NCBI GenBank assembly: GCA_024518585.1
Contig: JANIHI010000010.1
Span: 1-64,000, forward strand
Length of the DNA stretch: 64,000 bases
Origin: Methanolinea sp.
GTDB lineage: Archaea; Halobacteriota; Methanomicrobia; Methanomicrobiales; Methanospirillaceae
Reading direction: 5' to 3'
In this document: piece by piece, positions 1-8,666 of the stretch
How the letters are laid out: each line of letters opens with the position of its first letter
Numbering within the stretch: the stretch's first letter is position 1
Translations under genes and position numbers: made by a program
Notes under the pieces: generated by a model
What the model was told of the DNA's origin: nothing
The model's database searches: none
The model's input: the letters and a program-made list of their open reading frames with translations, nothing else

Positions 1-101
1 TAAGGGCATTCAGCGTATGTTTTGAGAATCCCTTGTTCCCTGAGATATACCTCTGCTCTCTCCTCGTCATTTGTGTATCGTGTAAGTTCAACCAGGTTCA
101 T
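1..101 (-). CDS. IS1595-like transposase, N-terminal fragment cut by window start
   Basis: The minus-strand reading frame from the ATG at 101 runs off the window edge after 33 codons. It begins MNLVELTRYTNDEERAEVYL and reaches a Cys-Pro that looks like the first half of a zinc-ribbon CPxC. This acidic helix followed by a Cys pair is typical of the N-terminus of IS1595/ISXO2-like DDE transposases. The catalytic domain lies outside the window, so neither completeness nor activity can be judged. A short inverted repeat (GGCCAC at 108-113 with GTGGCC at 133-138) lies just upstream. The assignment rests only on N-terminal resemblance. Confidence 0.5.
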   Translation of the reverse strand, partial: MNLVELTRYTNDEERAEVYLREQGILKTYAECP

Positions 102-137
102 TCATCTGGCCACCTTTGTTTAGTATAGAGTTGTGGC

Positions 138-311
138 CTATATTAAGGAATTACCATACTCTTTCAGGGTCTCTGCCATCTCCCTTTGGCGCTTGTCAAC
201 CAGGTAATTGACAGTGCCTTCCTCAAAGGTCCCATCCGGCTGTCTTTTCCCTGCTCGCACGCCGGTGAGCACTTCGATTCCTTCATCGATGGAACTGACC
301 GGGAGATACCC
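138..311 (-). pseudogene. C-terminal remnant of a Lon-family (S16) ATP-dependent protease
   Basis: About 57 codons on the minus strand end at the TAG at 138-140. The translation includes SSIDEGIEVLTGV, then EEGTVNYLVDKRQREMAETL, which matches the extreme C-terminus of the archaeal/bacterial AAA_32-type Lon proteases, downstream of the Ser-Lys dyad. The AAA domain and most of the protease domain are absent. Similarity starts essentially where the upstream permease gene stops (313), and the only ATG in this frame (422) lies inside the permease in another frame. It therefore looks like the end of a deleted lon gene left between the permease and the insertion sequence, not a functional protein. 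Confidence 0.65.
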
Positions 312-312
312 T

Positions 313-1482
313 TTAAACCCGCTCGTGCAACAGGAAAAACAGGACCAGGATGATGACTGACACCAGGGCACCCGACCCGGAAACAATTCTTCGGCTTCTT
401 TCCCGATAAAGGGTACATGCACCGATGCAAAAGAAAATGTAGGGTACCAATGTCGTAATCACCGATAATACCGCCAATCTACTGAACTCATTTGAGAAAA
501 ACAGCATTCCCATGGTGATACCGCAGCAGAGGACTAGGGCGAACCCTGGTGTTCCCTGCCTGTTCAGGTGATCAATACCTTTAATGTGGTATTCGGCTGC
601 CACGGTGTGCACGACCCGTGATGATGCAACGATGTATGCATTCATTGCCGAAAGCATGGCAAATATCCCGATCAGTGCGACCACGTACCCACTGTACGGG
701 AACAGGCGGGACGTGGCAGTTACGAGGGGAGCGGATGATGCGGCGAGGGTGGCGCTCCCCGCGCTCCCGATGAGAGCAAGGTTCAGAAGGAGATAGATTG
801 CGGTCACCGTGACCATGACAATGCCAAGCGACCGGGCGACCTCCCGGCAGTCTCTCATCTCACTCACCGGTATGGCACTGATCTCAAAGCCGGTAAACGG
901 CCAGTATACGATGATAATCGTGGAGAAAAGTCCCAGGAACGAGAACGGGACATCCTGCACCAGGTTTTCCATTTTCATGAACGGAAGGAGTGCCGCGGTG
1001 ATAACGACCAGGGGCAGGATCTTGAGGAGAGTGAGGATATTTTCCGTCATGCCCGACAGGGATATGCCAGCGATGTTTATGGCACAGAACACGGAAATGA
1101 CCAGGATTTCTATCGCCAGGATATGTCGTATCCCAAAAAACGAGAGGTACTGGCCTATCCCTGCAGCGATGGTCGCGACGCCAAGAACCGATGAGACGGT
1201 ATAGAGAGAGACGAGGACCACGGCCACTTTTCTTCCAAACAGCGTCCTGAATATCGTGAAAAAAGTTCCATTCCTCCCGAACCTCGCAAAGACCCACGCG
1301 AGGGAGACCATGACGAGAGTGGCAGATACCGCAACGATGCCCCATGCAACCAGCGATGCCGGGCCAAGGATCCCTGCCGCGATCCCTGGCACGACGAAGA
1401 TGCCAGAGCCAATGGTCCCCCCTATGCCAAGGCTCACGAGTTCAAGCTGCCCGAGTGACCGCCGGTAGGTCCCTTCTTTCAT
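313..1482 (-). CDS. APC-family amino acid permease
   Basis: A 389-aa membrane protein of the amino acid-polyamine-organocation superfamily, expected to move amino acids across the cytoplasmic membrane. The N-terminal signature LVSLGIGGTIGSGIFVVPG (TM1, glycine-rich unwound segment) is diagnostic. About 12 hydrophobic segments follow, and the last, VSVIILVLFFLL, runs to within four residues of the end. The ATG at 1482 is chosen because GAGGAG precedes it; the frame is open to 1569 but the extra 29 residues are charged and unlike the family. The stop abuts the Lon remnant, so the last residues could have been altered by the deletion. The substrate cannot be read from sequence. Confidence 0.8.
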   Translation of the reverse strand: MKEGTYRRSLGQLELVSLGIGGTIGSGIFVVPGIAAGILGPASLVAWGIVAVSATLVMVSLAWVFARFGRNGTFFTIFRTLFGRKVAVVLVSLYTVSSVLGVATIAAGIGQYLSFFGIRHILAIEILVISVFCAINIAGISLSGMTENILTLLKILPLVVITAALLPFMKMENLVQDVPFSFLGLFSTIIIVYWPFTGFEISAIPVSEMRDCREVARSLGIVMVTVTAIYLLLNLALIGSAGSATLAASSAPLVTATSRLFPYSGYVVALIGIFAMLSAMNAYIVASSRVVHTVAAEYHIKGIDHLNRQGTPGFALVLCCGITMGMLFFSNEFSRLAVLSVITTLVPYIFFCIGACTLYRERSRRIVSGSGALVSVIILVLFFLLHERV

Positions 1483-1569
1483 GATCTCCTCTGCCTGTAT
1501 TATCCGCCTATTTTCTTCGGCAGCAATGAGGGTTTTCCTGGCCGGTTTTTTGGAATTTCCCCCCCCCAT

Positions 1570-1939
1570 CGAACCGGCTTGCCAACTGGCACAAGGTTAA
1601 AATAAAGAAATCAGCCCGTGGCAGGGGGAAGTGACGCCGGCCCCATGGTCTCCCTAGTAAGGGATTTTCCCGGAAATCATAAGATTCACGTGAAGGACCC
1701 CCACTCTGCACGAAAAGAATCCCTCATTCCTGTCTCTGGAATGGGGGGAGCGTGTGGAGGTACACCTGGGCACCCGGCGTTGACGGGGAAGAGACCTGCC
1801 CTGGCCGGGTTGGTGTAATTTTTCATCACCACGAGGATTTCGGTGAATACAAGAGTGGATGAACCCCGTCCAAAGTGTGAGAATTAAAGAGTCCTCTTAA
1901 ATACCAGGCCTGTCTACATTCCAGTAACAGACAGGGGGG
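1570..1939. other. Intergenic region between divergent permease and sensor kinase
   Basis: This 370-base spacer separates the minus-strand permease from the plus-strand kinase. No convincing coding frame is seen; open frames here are short and lack protein-like composition. An AT-rich stretch CTTAAATACC at about 1897-1906 is a plausible TATA box for the kinase, roughly 35-40 nt before its ATG, and CAGGGGGG at 1930-1938 is a plausible ribosome binding site. No repeat was recognised. Confidence 0.5.
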
Positions 1940-4222
1940 ATGATGGGGGAAAAAGACAGAGGGGTGCGGGGAGTCGGGACGAGGCTGCCATTCTCTTACC
2001 TGCTGATGGGCATTCTTTTTGGTATCATCGTCATTGTCGTCATCGCCGGGATCTGGGTCAACTACGAAAACTCGAAGAATAACCTGCAGGGGAATGCCGA
2101 GCGCCTCCGCGCCATGACAGAATCCCACCTCGATAAATCCTTCAGGATGGTTGACACCGGGCTGAAGCTGTACGACAGCACCTATAACGAGGACATGAAG
2201 GAGGCATTCAGGCTCGTGATGGCAGAATATGCCCGGGCCGGGGGGGACCCGTCCCGGATGGACCTGCCCGCACTTAAAAAGGCAATTGGGGGGAAGGACA
2301 TCCATATCATCAATTCCCAGTGCGTCATTGAATATGCCTCCTCCCCCTCTGACGTCGGGCTCGACTTCTCGGTCATTTACCCTGATTTCTGCGCATATCT
2401 CCACAAGATCTGGAACACTCCGGGATATTACCCGGACAGGGTCGTGATGGAATGGCAAACCGGCGCACTCACAAAATATGCCTACATGCCAACACCGGAC
2501 CACCGGTACATCATAGAACTCGGGTTGCGTTCAGAGTCGTTTGCCCGGGAGAGGATGGAACTCAAGTACAGTGACGTCACCGACGAGGTCAAATCATTCA
2601 ACCCCTACCTGGAAGAGGTTCTCCTCTTCCAGAAACAAAAGAGGCTCTTTTACAATACCAGCTACGTCCCCACCCCCGAGGAATCAGCCATGCTCGATTA
2701 CATCCTCTGGGAGAACCGGTCGACACAGGTGGTGAAGGGTGATCCGGGAAAAACCGTCGTCTGGCAGGTAATCGACCTCCGTGACCCTGACTATGCTGCT
2801 GATATGAGCGTCTTTGCAAAACTCACGTTCAACGACGCCCTGCTCGCACAAGAACTGAACAATCTCGCTCTCCTTCACGGCTTCGCGGCAGTGCTCGTGA
2901 TATTTTCAGGGGCGCTTATTGCCGTCATTGTCTCGCGTAAGATCTCCAAGCCGATCGAGAGGCTCGTTGAGGATGTCAATGCCATCGCCGGGGGAGACCT
3001 CGATCATCCCATCAGGCCTGTCGGGGGTTTTGAGTTCTCCACAGTCGCACGGAGCACCCAGGTCATGGTTGACCGGCTGAAAGCCCAGATCCGGCAGTGC
3101 AGGCTGAGCGAGGAGCGGTTCATGAACCTCGTCACCCTCCTCCCCCTGGGGGTGTTTGAGACCGATCTGTCGGGGAACGTGACGTTTGCAAACCCTGTCG
3201 CACTGGAGGTTTTCGGCTACACTCCCGACGACCTCCGGCAAGGAATCAATATTTTCACGATACTGGCTCCCGAAGACCGCCCAAGGGCAAGAGAAAAATT
3301 TGGAGAGATCCTGGAGGGCAAAAGGACCGACGGGTCCGAGTATACTGGCATCAGAAAGGATGGCAGCACCTTCCCCATCATGGTCTATACCTCTGCACGC
3401 ATGGAGGAATGGGCCGTTACAGGCGTACAGGGGACAATTATCGATATGAGCCGGATAAAACGAGCCGAGGAAGAGATACGGCAATTGAACGCAGACCTGG
3501 AACGGCGGGTTTCCGAGCGGACCGCAGACCTCGAGCTCGCTACAAGTGAGATGGAGGCATTTTCTTACTCCGTTTCGCACGACCTGCGGGCCCCGCTCCG
3601 GGCCATTGACGGGTTCTCTCATCTCCTCTCCCGCACTCCCGGGATGGAGTTAGAGGGAAAGGGACAACACTGCCTCGATGTCATCAGGCAGAACGTTGCA
3701 CTGATGGACGACCTGATTGAGGGGCTCCTGGCACTCTCCCGCATGGGCCGCCAGGAACTGAACCGTGAATGGATATCCCCCGGACCGATCGTCCAGGAAG
3801 TTGTTGCAAAAGTCCTTGAACAGGAAACCGGTCGCGAGATCGCTGTCACTGTCGGGACGCTGCCGGACTGTTATGCCGACCGCGTGATGCTCCGCCAGGT
3901 ATTTTCAAACCTCATCGGAAATGCGGTGAAATTCACCCGGCATACTCCGGGGGCCCGGATTGAGATAGGGTCTTTTGAGCAGGATTCGCAGGTGGTATAT
4001 TTCGTCCGGGACAATGGTGCAGGGTTTGAGATGAAGTACAGTACACAACTCTTCAAGCCATTCCAGCGTCTCCACTCGCCTGGCGAGTATGAGGGGTCAG
4101 GTATCGGTCTTGCAATTGTTGAACATATTATCAGGAGGCACGGGGGAAAGATCTGGGCCGAGAGTGAAACCGGCCGTGGTGCAACATTCTTTTTCACAAT
4201 CGGCGGACCTTCTGGCAGGTAG
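1940..4222 (+). CDS. Membrane PAS sensor histidine kinase
   Basis: 760 aa. TM1 spans about residues 17-40 and TM2 about 313-333. The intervening 270-residue extracytoplasmic region resembles a dCache-type ligand sensor. A HAMP linker follows (starting SKPIERLVEDV), then a PAS domain (about 393-510), a coiled coil, a HisKA domain with the phosphoacceptor in SYSVSHDLRAPLRAI (His about 547) and a HATPase_c domain with N-box NLIGNAVKF, G1 box DNGAGF and G2 box GSGIGLAI. It should autophosphorylate in response to an extracellular ligand. No response regulator is adjacent, so it is an orphan kinase and its partner is unknown. Confidence 0.88.
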   Translation: MMGEKDRGVRGVGTRLPFSYLLMGILFGIIVIVVIAGIWVNYENSKNNLQGNAERLRAMTESHLDKSFRMVDTGLKLYDSTYNEDMKEAFRLVMAEYARAGGDPSRMDLPALKKAIGGKDIHIINSQCVIEYASSPSDVGLDFSVIYPDFCAYLHKIWNTPGYYPDRVVMEWQTGALTKYAYMPTPDHRYIIELGLRSESFARERMELKYSDVTDEVKSFNPYLEEVLLFQKQKRLFYNTSYVPTPEESAMLDYILWENRSTQVVKGDPGKTVVWQVIDLRDPDYAADMSVFAKLTFNDALLAQELNNLALLHGFAAVLVIFSGALIAVIVSRKISKPIERLVEDVNAIAGGDLDHPIRPVGGFEFSTVARSTQVMVDRLKAQIRQCRLSEERFMNLVTLLPLGVFETDLSGNVTFANPVALEVFGYTPDDLRQGINIFTILAPEDRPRAREKFGEILEGKRTDGSEYTGIRKDGSTFPIMVYTSARMEEWAVTGVQGTIIDMSRIKRAEEEIRQLNADLERRVSERTADLELATSEMEAFSYSVSHDLRAPLRAIDGFSHLLSRTPGMELEGKGQHCLDVIRQNVALMDDLIEGLLALSRMGRQELNREWISPGPIVQEVVAKVLEQETGREIAVTVGTLPDCYADRVMLRQVFSNLIGNAVKFTRHTPGARIEIGSFEQDSQVVYFVRDNGAGFEMKYSTQLFKPFQRLHSPGEYEGSGIGLAIVEHIIRRHGGKIWAESETGRGATFFFTIGGPSGR

Positions 4223-4715
4223 TACCAGGAAAGTCCTGTAAATGCCGGGACCTCGTATGGTAAGGCATCAAAACATGGAGAACGGGGTCATGGATCGCTT
4301 TGGCATTGTACAACGATATGGCAGCAATCAGGGTGATGGATGGAAGGGAGTGTGCAGAGGAGCTCTGAAAATTGAAGATTGCCTGTATCCACCGTGAGTT
4401 GTGAAACGGAGGCATCCAGGGCAATGGCGAGTAAAATCTGGTATCACAGTGCCTTATCGATAAAAAGGGGAAATGGGGAATCTCATTACCTGGTTTTCAA
4501 ACGAATTGATGCAGAGATGTGCCAGATATTGCACAAGAACCCCATGGAGAGGGTACAGAAATCCTTTCACGCCCTATTCAATCAAATATCGCCTGCCTTT
4601 TCGCGGAAGCCGCCTGTTTCAGAGTCAGGGATGGAGTCAAATCACTCACTTTTCTTCTCCCGTTACAAAGGGTATACTACCTTTCCTTTTCCACTGAGTA
4701 AAAGGAGTGTGTATA
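4223..4715. other. Intergenic region before methyltransferase gene, no gene recognised
   Basis: About 490 bases of lower coding character separate the kinase and the methyltransferase. Several short open frames exist on both strands, but their translations are rich in Ser/Arg/Pro without domain features and I do not call them genes. AAAAGGAG at 4699-4706 is the ribosome binding site of the next gene. No tRNA, inverted-repeat element or CRISPR structure was seen. Confidence 0.45.
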
Positions 4716-5462
4716 GTGGACATCCCACGTATCTTTACCATTTCCGAAAGTGCTCACCGTATCCATAACCCCTTTACACCCGAAAAGCTCGCCACTCTCG
4801 GCAGAGCGTTGCGCCTGGATGCGGGGGCCCGTGTGCTCGACCTCGGCAGTGGTTCGGGCGAGATGCTGTGCACCTGGGCACGCGATTATGGAATCACCGG
4901 TATCGGTATCGATTTGAGCCTGTTGTTTTGCGGGCAGGCGAAACTCCGAGCTGAAGAACTCGGGGTCGCCGACCGGGTCACGTTCATCCACGGCGATGCT
5001 GCGGGCTTCATCGCCGACGAAAAGGTCGATGTGGCAGCCTGTCTTGGTGCTACGTGGATTGGCGGGGGAGTTGCCGGCACCATCGGGCTCCTTCGCAAGA
5101 GTCTCCTCCCCGGGGGAATCATCCTGATCGGCGAGCCCTACTGGCGGCGGTTACCTCCAGCAGAAAACGTTGCCAGGGGATGCGGGGCCAATGCCACCTC
5201 TGACTTTCTCATGCTTCCCGAACTTCTCGCCTCGTTTGGTGACCTTTGCTATGACGTTGTGGAAATGGTCCTGGCCGACCAGGACAGCTGGGACAGGTAC
5301 GAAGCGGCCAAGTGGCTGACCATGCGCCGATGGCTCGATGCGAATCCCGACGACGAGTATGCAAAAGAGGTCCGGGCCACACTGACCCGGGAACCAGTAC
5401 GATACGCTGCATACACGCGCAAATACCTTGGATGGGGGGTGTTCGCGCTGATGGCACGTTGA
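4716..5462 (+). CDS. Class I SAM-dependent methyltransferase
   Basis: 248 aa from the GTG at 4716. The glycine-rich motif I VLDLGSGSGEML near residues 38-49 binds S-adenosylmethionine, and an acidic residue follows at the end of strand 2 (GIGIDLS), as in Rossmann-fold methyltransferases of the Methyltransf_11/25 type. The C-terminus YTRKYLGWGVFALMAR is common in bacterial/archaeal homologues acting on small molecules. An in-frame GTG at 4707 directly abuts the AAGGAG, whereas the GTG at 4716 has a 9-nt spacing, so the latter is chosen. It stands alone between long spacers. The substrate is unknown. Confidence 0.75.
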   Translation: MDIPRIFTISESAHRIHNPFTPEKLATLGRALRLDAGARVLDLGSGSGEMLCTWARDYGITGIGIDLSLLFCGQAKLRAEELGVADRVTFIHGDAAGFIADEKVDVAACLGATWIGGGVAGTIGLLRKSLLPGGIILIGEPYWRRLPPAENVARGCGANATSDFLMLPELLASFGDLCYDVVEMVLADQDSWDRYEAAKWLTMRRWLDANPDDEYAKEVRATLTREPVRYAAYTRKYLGWGVFALMAR

Positions 5463-5570
5463 GGAAAGGCAGAAGCGGTATCCGGTGGATTGGCAACAAC
5501 GGGGAAGAATGAGCTCCACCCGGTGGCGGGTCCTTACCTGCCAGGATCATCCCTGCCATCCTGCACGGTT

Positions 5571-5775
5571 GTCATCCCCACTCCCCCCACAGGAGGATAG
5601 ACCAGCCACCCCCGAAGGGCGCCCCGGCGGCGGTTTCACCATTCATTTGGTATAATGTCGACATTTTTTGGTTTGCCCAGATCAATCCAGCGAAAGGCTA
5701 TAACACATTCATACATCGTACCCACTAAAAATGACAAAGAGGGAATTTAACTTACCCACTTGAAATGACGAAGAG
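5571..5775 (+). repeat. Dispersed TIR element, copy R1 (left-truncated)
   Basis: Internal and right parts of the roughly 217-bp element described at 41051-41267. It begins inside the GC-rich hairpin block, includes the conserved core GGCGGTTTCACCATTCATTT, and ends with two tandem right-terminal repeats: a diverged one at 5720-5741 and a good one at 5754-5775 (ACCCACTTGAAATGACGAAG). A 62-base stretch beginning CCCCACTCCCCCCACAGG is identical with copy R2. The left terminal repeat is missing. The decayed integrase reading frame resumes immediately after the right end. Confidence 0.8.
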
Positions 5776-5777
5776 GG

Positions 5778-6660
5778 GGATTACTTCATAAAGCGACGGG
5801 CTCTGGTCGGCCCTTTCACCCTCCAGGGAGACATCCTTGAGCTCAAACTCTTCTTCTGGTTACTTTTACCGAAGAAAGAGAAACGGCTCTTCCAGAATAT
5901 CACGATCAAACGACCAAGGCGCCACCTCCCTGTCGATCAGCTCATAACTCGGGAAGACATCTCGAAAATTATCGATGCCTGTGAAAAACCATGGGACCGG
6001 CCCCTCTTTATGCTCATGTGGGATTCGGGAGGACGGATCAATGAACTTCTTTTCCTCATCATAAGGCACGTTCAGTTCGACCGGTACGGGGCAGTTGTCA
6101 TCGTTCACCGAAAAGACGGGCATGCGCCGGCTCCGCTTGATAAGCTCGGTCCCAGACCTTCAGACATGGATCAGCATGCACCCACTGCGGGCCGATGCCC
6201 AAGCCCCGCTCTTTGTGACGACCCGCAGCTATAGTGGCCACCCACGCCGCCTCGATATGTGTACCGTAGAGAACAAACTCACTCATGTTGCAAGGGCTGC
6301 ACGTATCACGAAGCTTGTTCATCCTCATGCAGTCCGGCATGCCCGACTCACAGATCTTGCTAGGGGAAACGGGAGCAAGCCTGGGCTCAACGAGATGGAG
6401 CTCCGCCTTGTTGCCGGATGGGAACGGAACAGTGCCATGCCCGAGGTCCATATTCATCTTTAAGGAGCAGATGTAGAACGCAAAGGTACTGGCAAATGCT
6501 GGAATCATCAAGATTGAAACACCACCATCCGAGATAAAACTCGAACCTGCACGATGCCTACGGTGCAAGACAATGAACACCCATTACGCAACCTACTGTT
6601 CCCAGTGCTCGCAGGTCTTCATGCCCAGGTCCGATTTCAGTCGGTTCAACAAGTCCTGAT
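5778..6660 (+). pseudogene. Decayed tyrosine recombinase / archaeal integrase with C-terminal zinc ribbon
   Basis: Joined frames resemble an archaeal XerC/D-like integrase. Frame 1 gives LPVDQLITREDISKIIDAC and the first catalytic Arg region WDSGGRINELL. A one-base shift near 6108 moves to frame 2, which gives KTGMRRLRLISSVPDLQTW and the HxxR box HAVRHARLTDLA, then GWERN and PEVHIHL. In intact relatives that last motif reads VYIHL, so the nucleophilic Tyr is replaced by His. An in-frame TAA follows (6461-6463), then a further shift near 6484 and a terminal zinc ribbon (CLRCK, CSQCSQVF). The N-terminal domain is missing at the R1 element. Two frameshifts, a stop and the lost Tyr make it a clear pseudogene. 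Confidence 0.75.
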
Positions 6661-6756
6661 AATCGCTGCTTGCCTTTGCGACCTCAACTGATTCATTAAT
6701 GCTCAACGCAGTCTTCTCCATGAAGTCATGATATGTGGACCCCGTACTTATGTCAT

Positions 6757-6835
6757 GTTATAACCTTACAAAAAATAATTTTTTGACAGGTTATAACCCT
6801 ACAAAAAATGGGTTTATAAAGGAGTATCACCCTAC
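6757..6835 (+). promoter_or_regulatory. Phased direct repeats and TATA box upstream of the AAA ATPase
   Basis: GTTATAACCTTACAAAAAAT at 6757-6776 recurs with one change at 6790-6809, and a degenerate third copy (GTATCACCCTACAC) starts at 6824. The spacing is 33-34 nt, about three helical turns. The second copy contains the palindrome GGTTATAACC. A TATA-like TTTATAAA sits at 6813-6820, about 24-31 nt before the GTG at 6844, so the transcript may be leaderless. The arrangement suggests a cooperative operator; the regulator is unknown. Confidence 0.55.
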
Positions 6836-6843
6836 ACTCTCTT

Positions 6844-8133
6844 GTGACATCGCTCTTTGAACTCCTCACCATGCTGAATCCCTGGTGGACCGGCCAGGAA
6901 TTTGAGACGGGGAAACCCCGGCTCTCCTACTTCTCGAAAATCCAGCGATACCTTGAGACCGATGAGATCATGGTACTCAGCGGGGTCAGGCGTTCAGGGA
7001 AGACAACGCTCCTTTTCCAGACCATCAAATATCTGATCGATAGTCAGCACGTTCCTCCCCGGAATATTCTCTTCGTGAACTGCGATGAGCCCGAGATCTC
7101 CAGCTTGGACAATCCACTCTCGAAAGTGGTCGACACTTATCGGAAGGAGATCCCCGCGAAGGGAACACTGTACCTGGTCTTTGATGAGATACAGGGGATA
7201 CCGGGGTGGGAGCGGATCATAAAATCCCTCTACGATAGGAAGAAATACAAAATAATCATCTCGGGTTCATCCTCGTATTTCCTGGATTCGCAGCTATCGT
7301 CACTCCTCTCCGGGCGTTTTTTTATCATCCCGGTATTTCCCCTGGATTTCAGGGAGTATCTTGCTTTCCAGGGTATAGAGATACCCGGCGATCCGGTCGA
7401 CCTCGCCGTCAGGAAATACGAGATACTGAACCAATTGAAACGGTATCTGCGAGAGGGCGGATTCCCCATCGTCGTGCTGCAAGAGGATGACCGCACGAAG
7501 GACGATTACCTCAAAGCCTACTACGACAGCATCGTGTACCGTGATATCATCAGGGTCAACGAGATCAGGAACCAGAAGGCACTTTCCGGGCTGCTCCATT
7601 ATCTCTTCACCAACGTTACGGCCCCCTATTCCTATCGCCGGCTTAAGGACCTCCTCGGAATAGACCTCGATGCGGTCCAGGACTATATTCATTTTGCCGA
7701 GATGGCCAAAGTCCTCTTTGAAGTACCGCACTTTGCCTATTCCCTGCAGGCACAGAAGAGACCGAACCGGAAGATCTACTGCATCGACAATGGTCTTCGG
7801 AACGCCGTGTCCTTCCGCTTCTCTGAAGACGAAGGAAAGCTTGCCGAGAACCTGGTATTTGTCGAATTGCTCCGGTCCGGAGCCACTCCCTTCTACTGGA
7901 AGAAGAAGAAAGAGGTCGACTTTGTCGTGAAAGGCCCTGACAATCTCCTCACGGCAATCAACGTGTCTTATACCGATACCATTCCTGCAAGAGAGAAGGA
8001 GGGGCTGCAGGAGTTTGCGGGAGAGTTTGGTGGAAAGGTGAAAGAGATGTTCATTCTCACAAAGGACACCGAGCAGGTCAGCGATGGTACCAGTCTCATC
8101 CCGCTGTGGAAATGGCTCTTAAGGGAGAGATAG
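6844..8133 (+). CDS. AAA_14/DUF4143-type ATPase
   Basis: 429 aa starting at a GTG. Walker A is GVRRSGKTT (residues 47-55) and Walker B lies in YLVFDEI (about 113-119), the AAA_14 pattern. The C-terminal half carries a DUF4143 domain, including ENLVFVELLRSG and KKEVDFVV near residues 335-360, a PD-(D/E)XK-like core seen in this family. The biochemical role of the family is not settled; members are abundant in archaea and often sit in accessory regions. Here the gene follows a decayed integrase, is bracketed by two truncated TIR elements and has repeats ahead of it, which fits an acquired cassette. A TTATAAA box close to the start supports the GTG. Confidence 0.8.
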   Translation: MTSLFELLTMLNPWWTGQEFETGKPRLSYFSKIQRYLETDEIMVLSGVRRSGKTTLLFQTIKYLIDSQHVPPRNILFVNCDEPEISSLDNPLSKVVDTYRKEIPAKGTLYLVFDEIQGIPGWERIIKSLYDRKKYKIIISGSSSYFLDSQLSSLLSGRFFIIPVFPLDFREYLAFQGIEIPGDPVDLAVRKYEILNQLKRYLREGGFPIVVLQEDDRTKDDYLKAYYDSIVYRDIIRVNEIRNQKALSGLLHYLFTNVTAPYSYRRLKDLLGIDLDAVQDYIHFAEMAKVLFEVPHFAYSLQAQKRPNRKIYCIDNGLRNAVSFRFSEDEGKLAENLVFVELLRSGATPFYWKKKKEVDFVVKGPDNLLTAINVSYTDTIPAREKEGLQEFAGEFGGKVKEMFILTKDTEQVSDGTSLIPLWKWLLRER

Positions 8134-8145
8134 CAACTATTTTGG

Positions 8146-8258
8146 CTCGTCGCTATTTTGAGTGGGTGGACGGGAACTGAAGTGGGGGCTGGTCGCCCCC
8201 ACTCCCCCCACAGGAGGATAGACCAGCCACCCCCGAAGGGCGCCCCGGCGGCGGTTTC
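8146..8258 (+). repeat. Dispersed TIR element, copy R2 (right-truncated)
   Basis: Left terminal repeat CTCGTCGCTATTTTGAGTGG begins at 8146, followed by the hairpin GGGGGCTGGTCGCCCCC and the block shared with R1. Homology stops in the core GGCGGTTTC at about 8258, so the right half is lost. It begins 12 nt after the ATPase stop codon. With R1 it brackets the integrase remnant and ATPase in direct orientation. Confidence 0.8.
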
Positions 8259-8446
8259 GTGACTGTACGCAGTGACTGCGTAAGATCTTGTTTTGAGGGA
8301 TTAGTGTTTGAAAGTTCCACTAAAAATAGTGCTTAAGCTGATGGATATAATTCGGTTGGTTTTTCCTATTGGGAGTGTACAGTGACTGTGTAGGATTGGA
8401 GTATCGTTTTTACAATAAGATCTCTACACTACCGATTTGAGACAAT
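8259..8446. repeat. Short direct repeat in the spacer before tRNA-Leu
   Basis: After the end of R2, a sequence of the form AGTGACTGYGTARGAT occurs at about 8268-8287 and again at about 8382-8397. The stretch is AT-rich with no coding frame. These copies are short and may be chance or remnants of another element. Confidence 0.3.
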
Positions 8447-8530
8447 GCGAGGGGTGGGATTCGAACCCACGGACTCCTTCGAGAACGGATCTTAAGTCCG
8501 CCGGTTTTGGCCAGGCTTGCCTACCCTCGC
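8447..8530 (-). tRNA. tRNA-Leu (anticodon UAA)
   Basis: An 84-nt class II tRNA. The acceptor arms GCGAGGG and CCCTCGC pair perfectly; the T arm is GTGGGTTCGAATCCCAC. The anticodon loop CTTAAGA presents UAA, and a long variable arm (TTCTCGAAGGA) follows, as expected for leucine. No intron is present and the CCA is not encoded. Its 3' end faces the accessory region that holds an integrase remnant and ATPase, a common arrangement for integration sites, although no duplicated 3' segment was found. Confidence 0.95.
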
Positions 8531-8666
8531 AAGGACTGTTTTCTCAATAGTGTGGTCTTTCCGGACAATAAGGCCGTCGGTGCGCGTGAGGCTCCTAACC
8601 GCTGCAATCGTTACCCCCTTCCCCCGAACCGGGGGAGGAAAATGGAGCGGGATTTTCCGTATCCCC

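Noticed and set aside
4379-4768. 129-codon frame upstream of the methyltransferase
   Set aside because: Overlaps the methyltransferase start in another frame and lacks protein-like features.
8447-8530. Attachment-site duplication of the tRNA-Leu 3' end
   Set aside because: No second copy of its T-arm/acceptor sequence was found between 5.4 and 8.4 kb.
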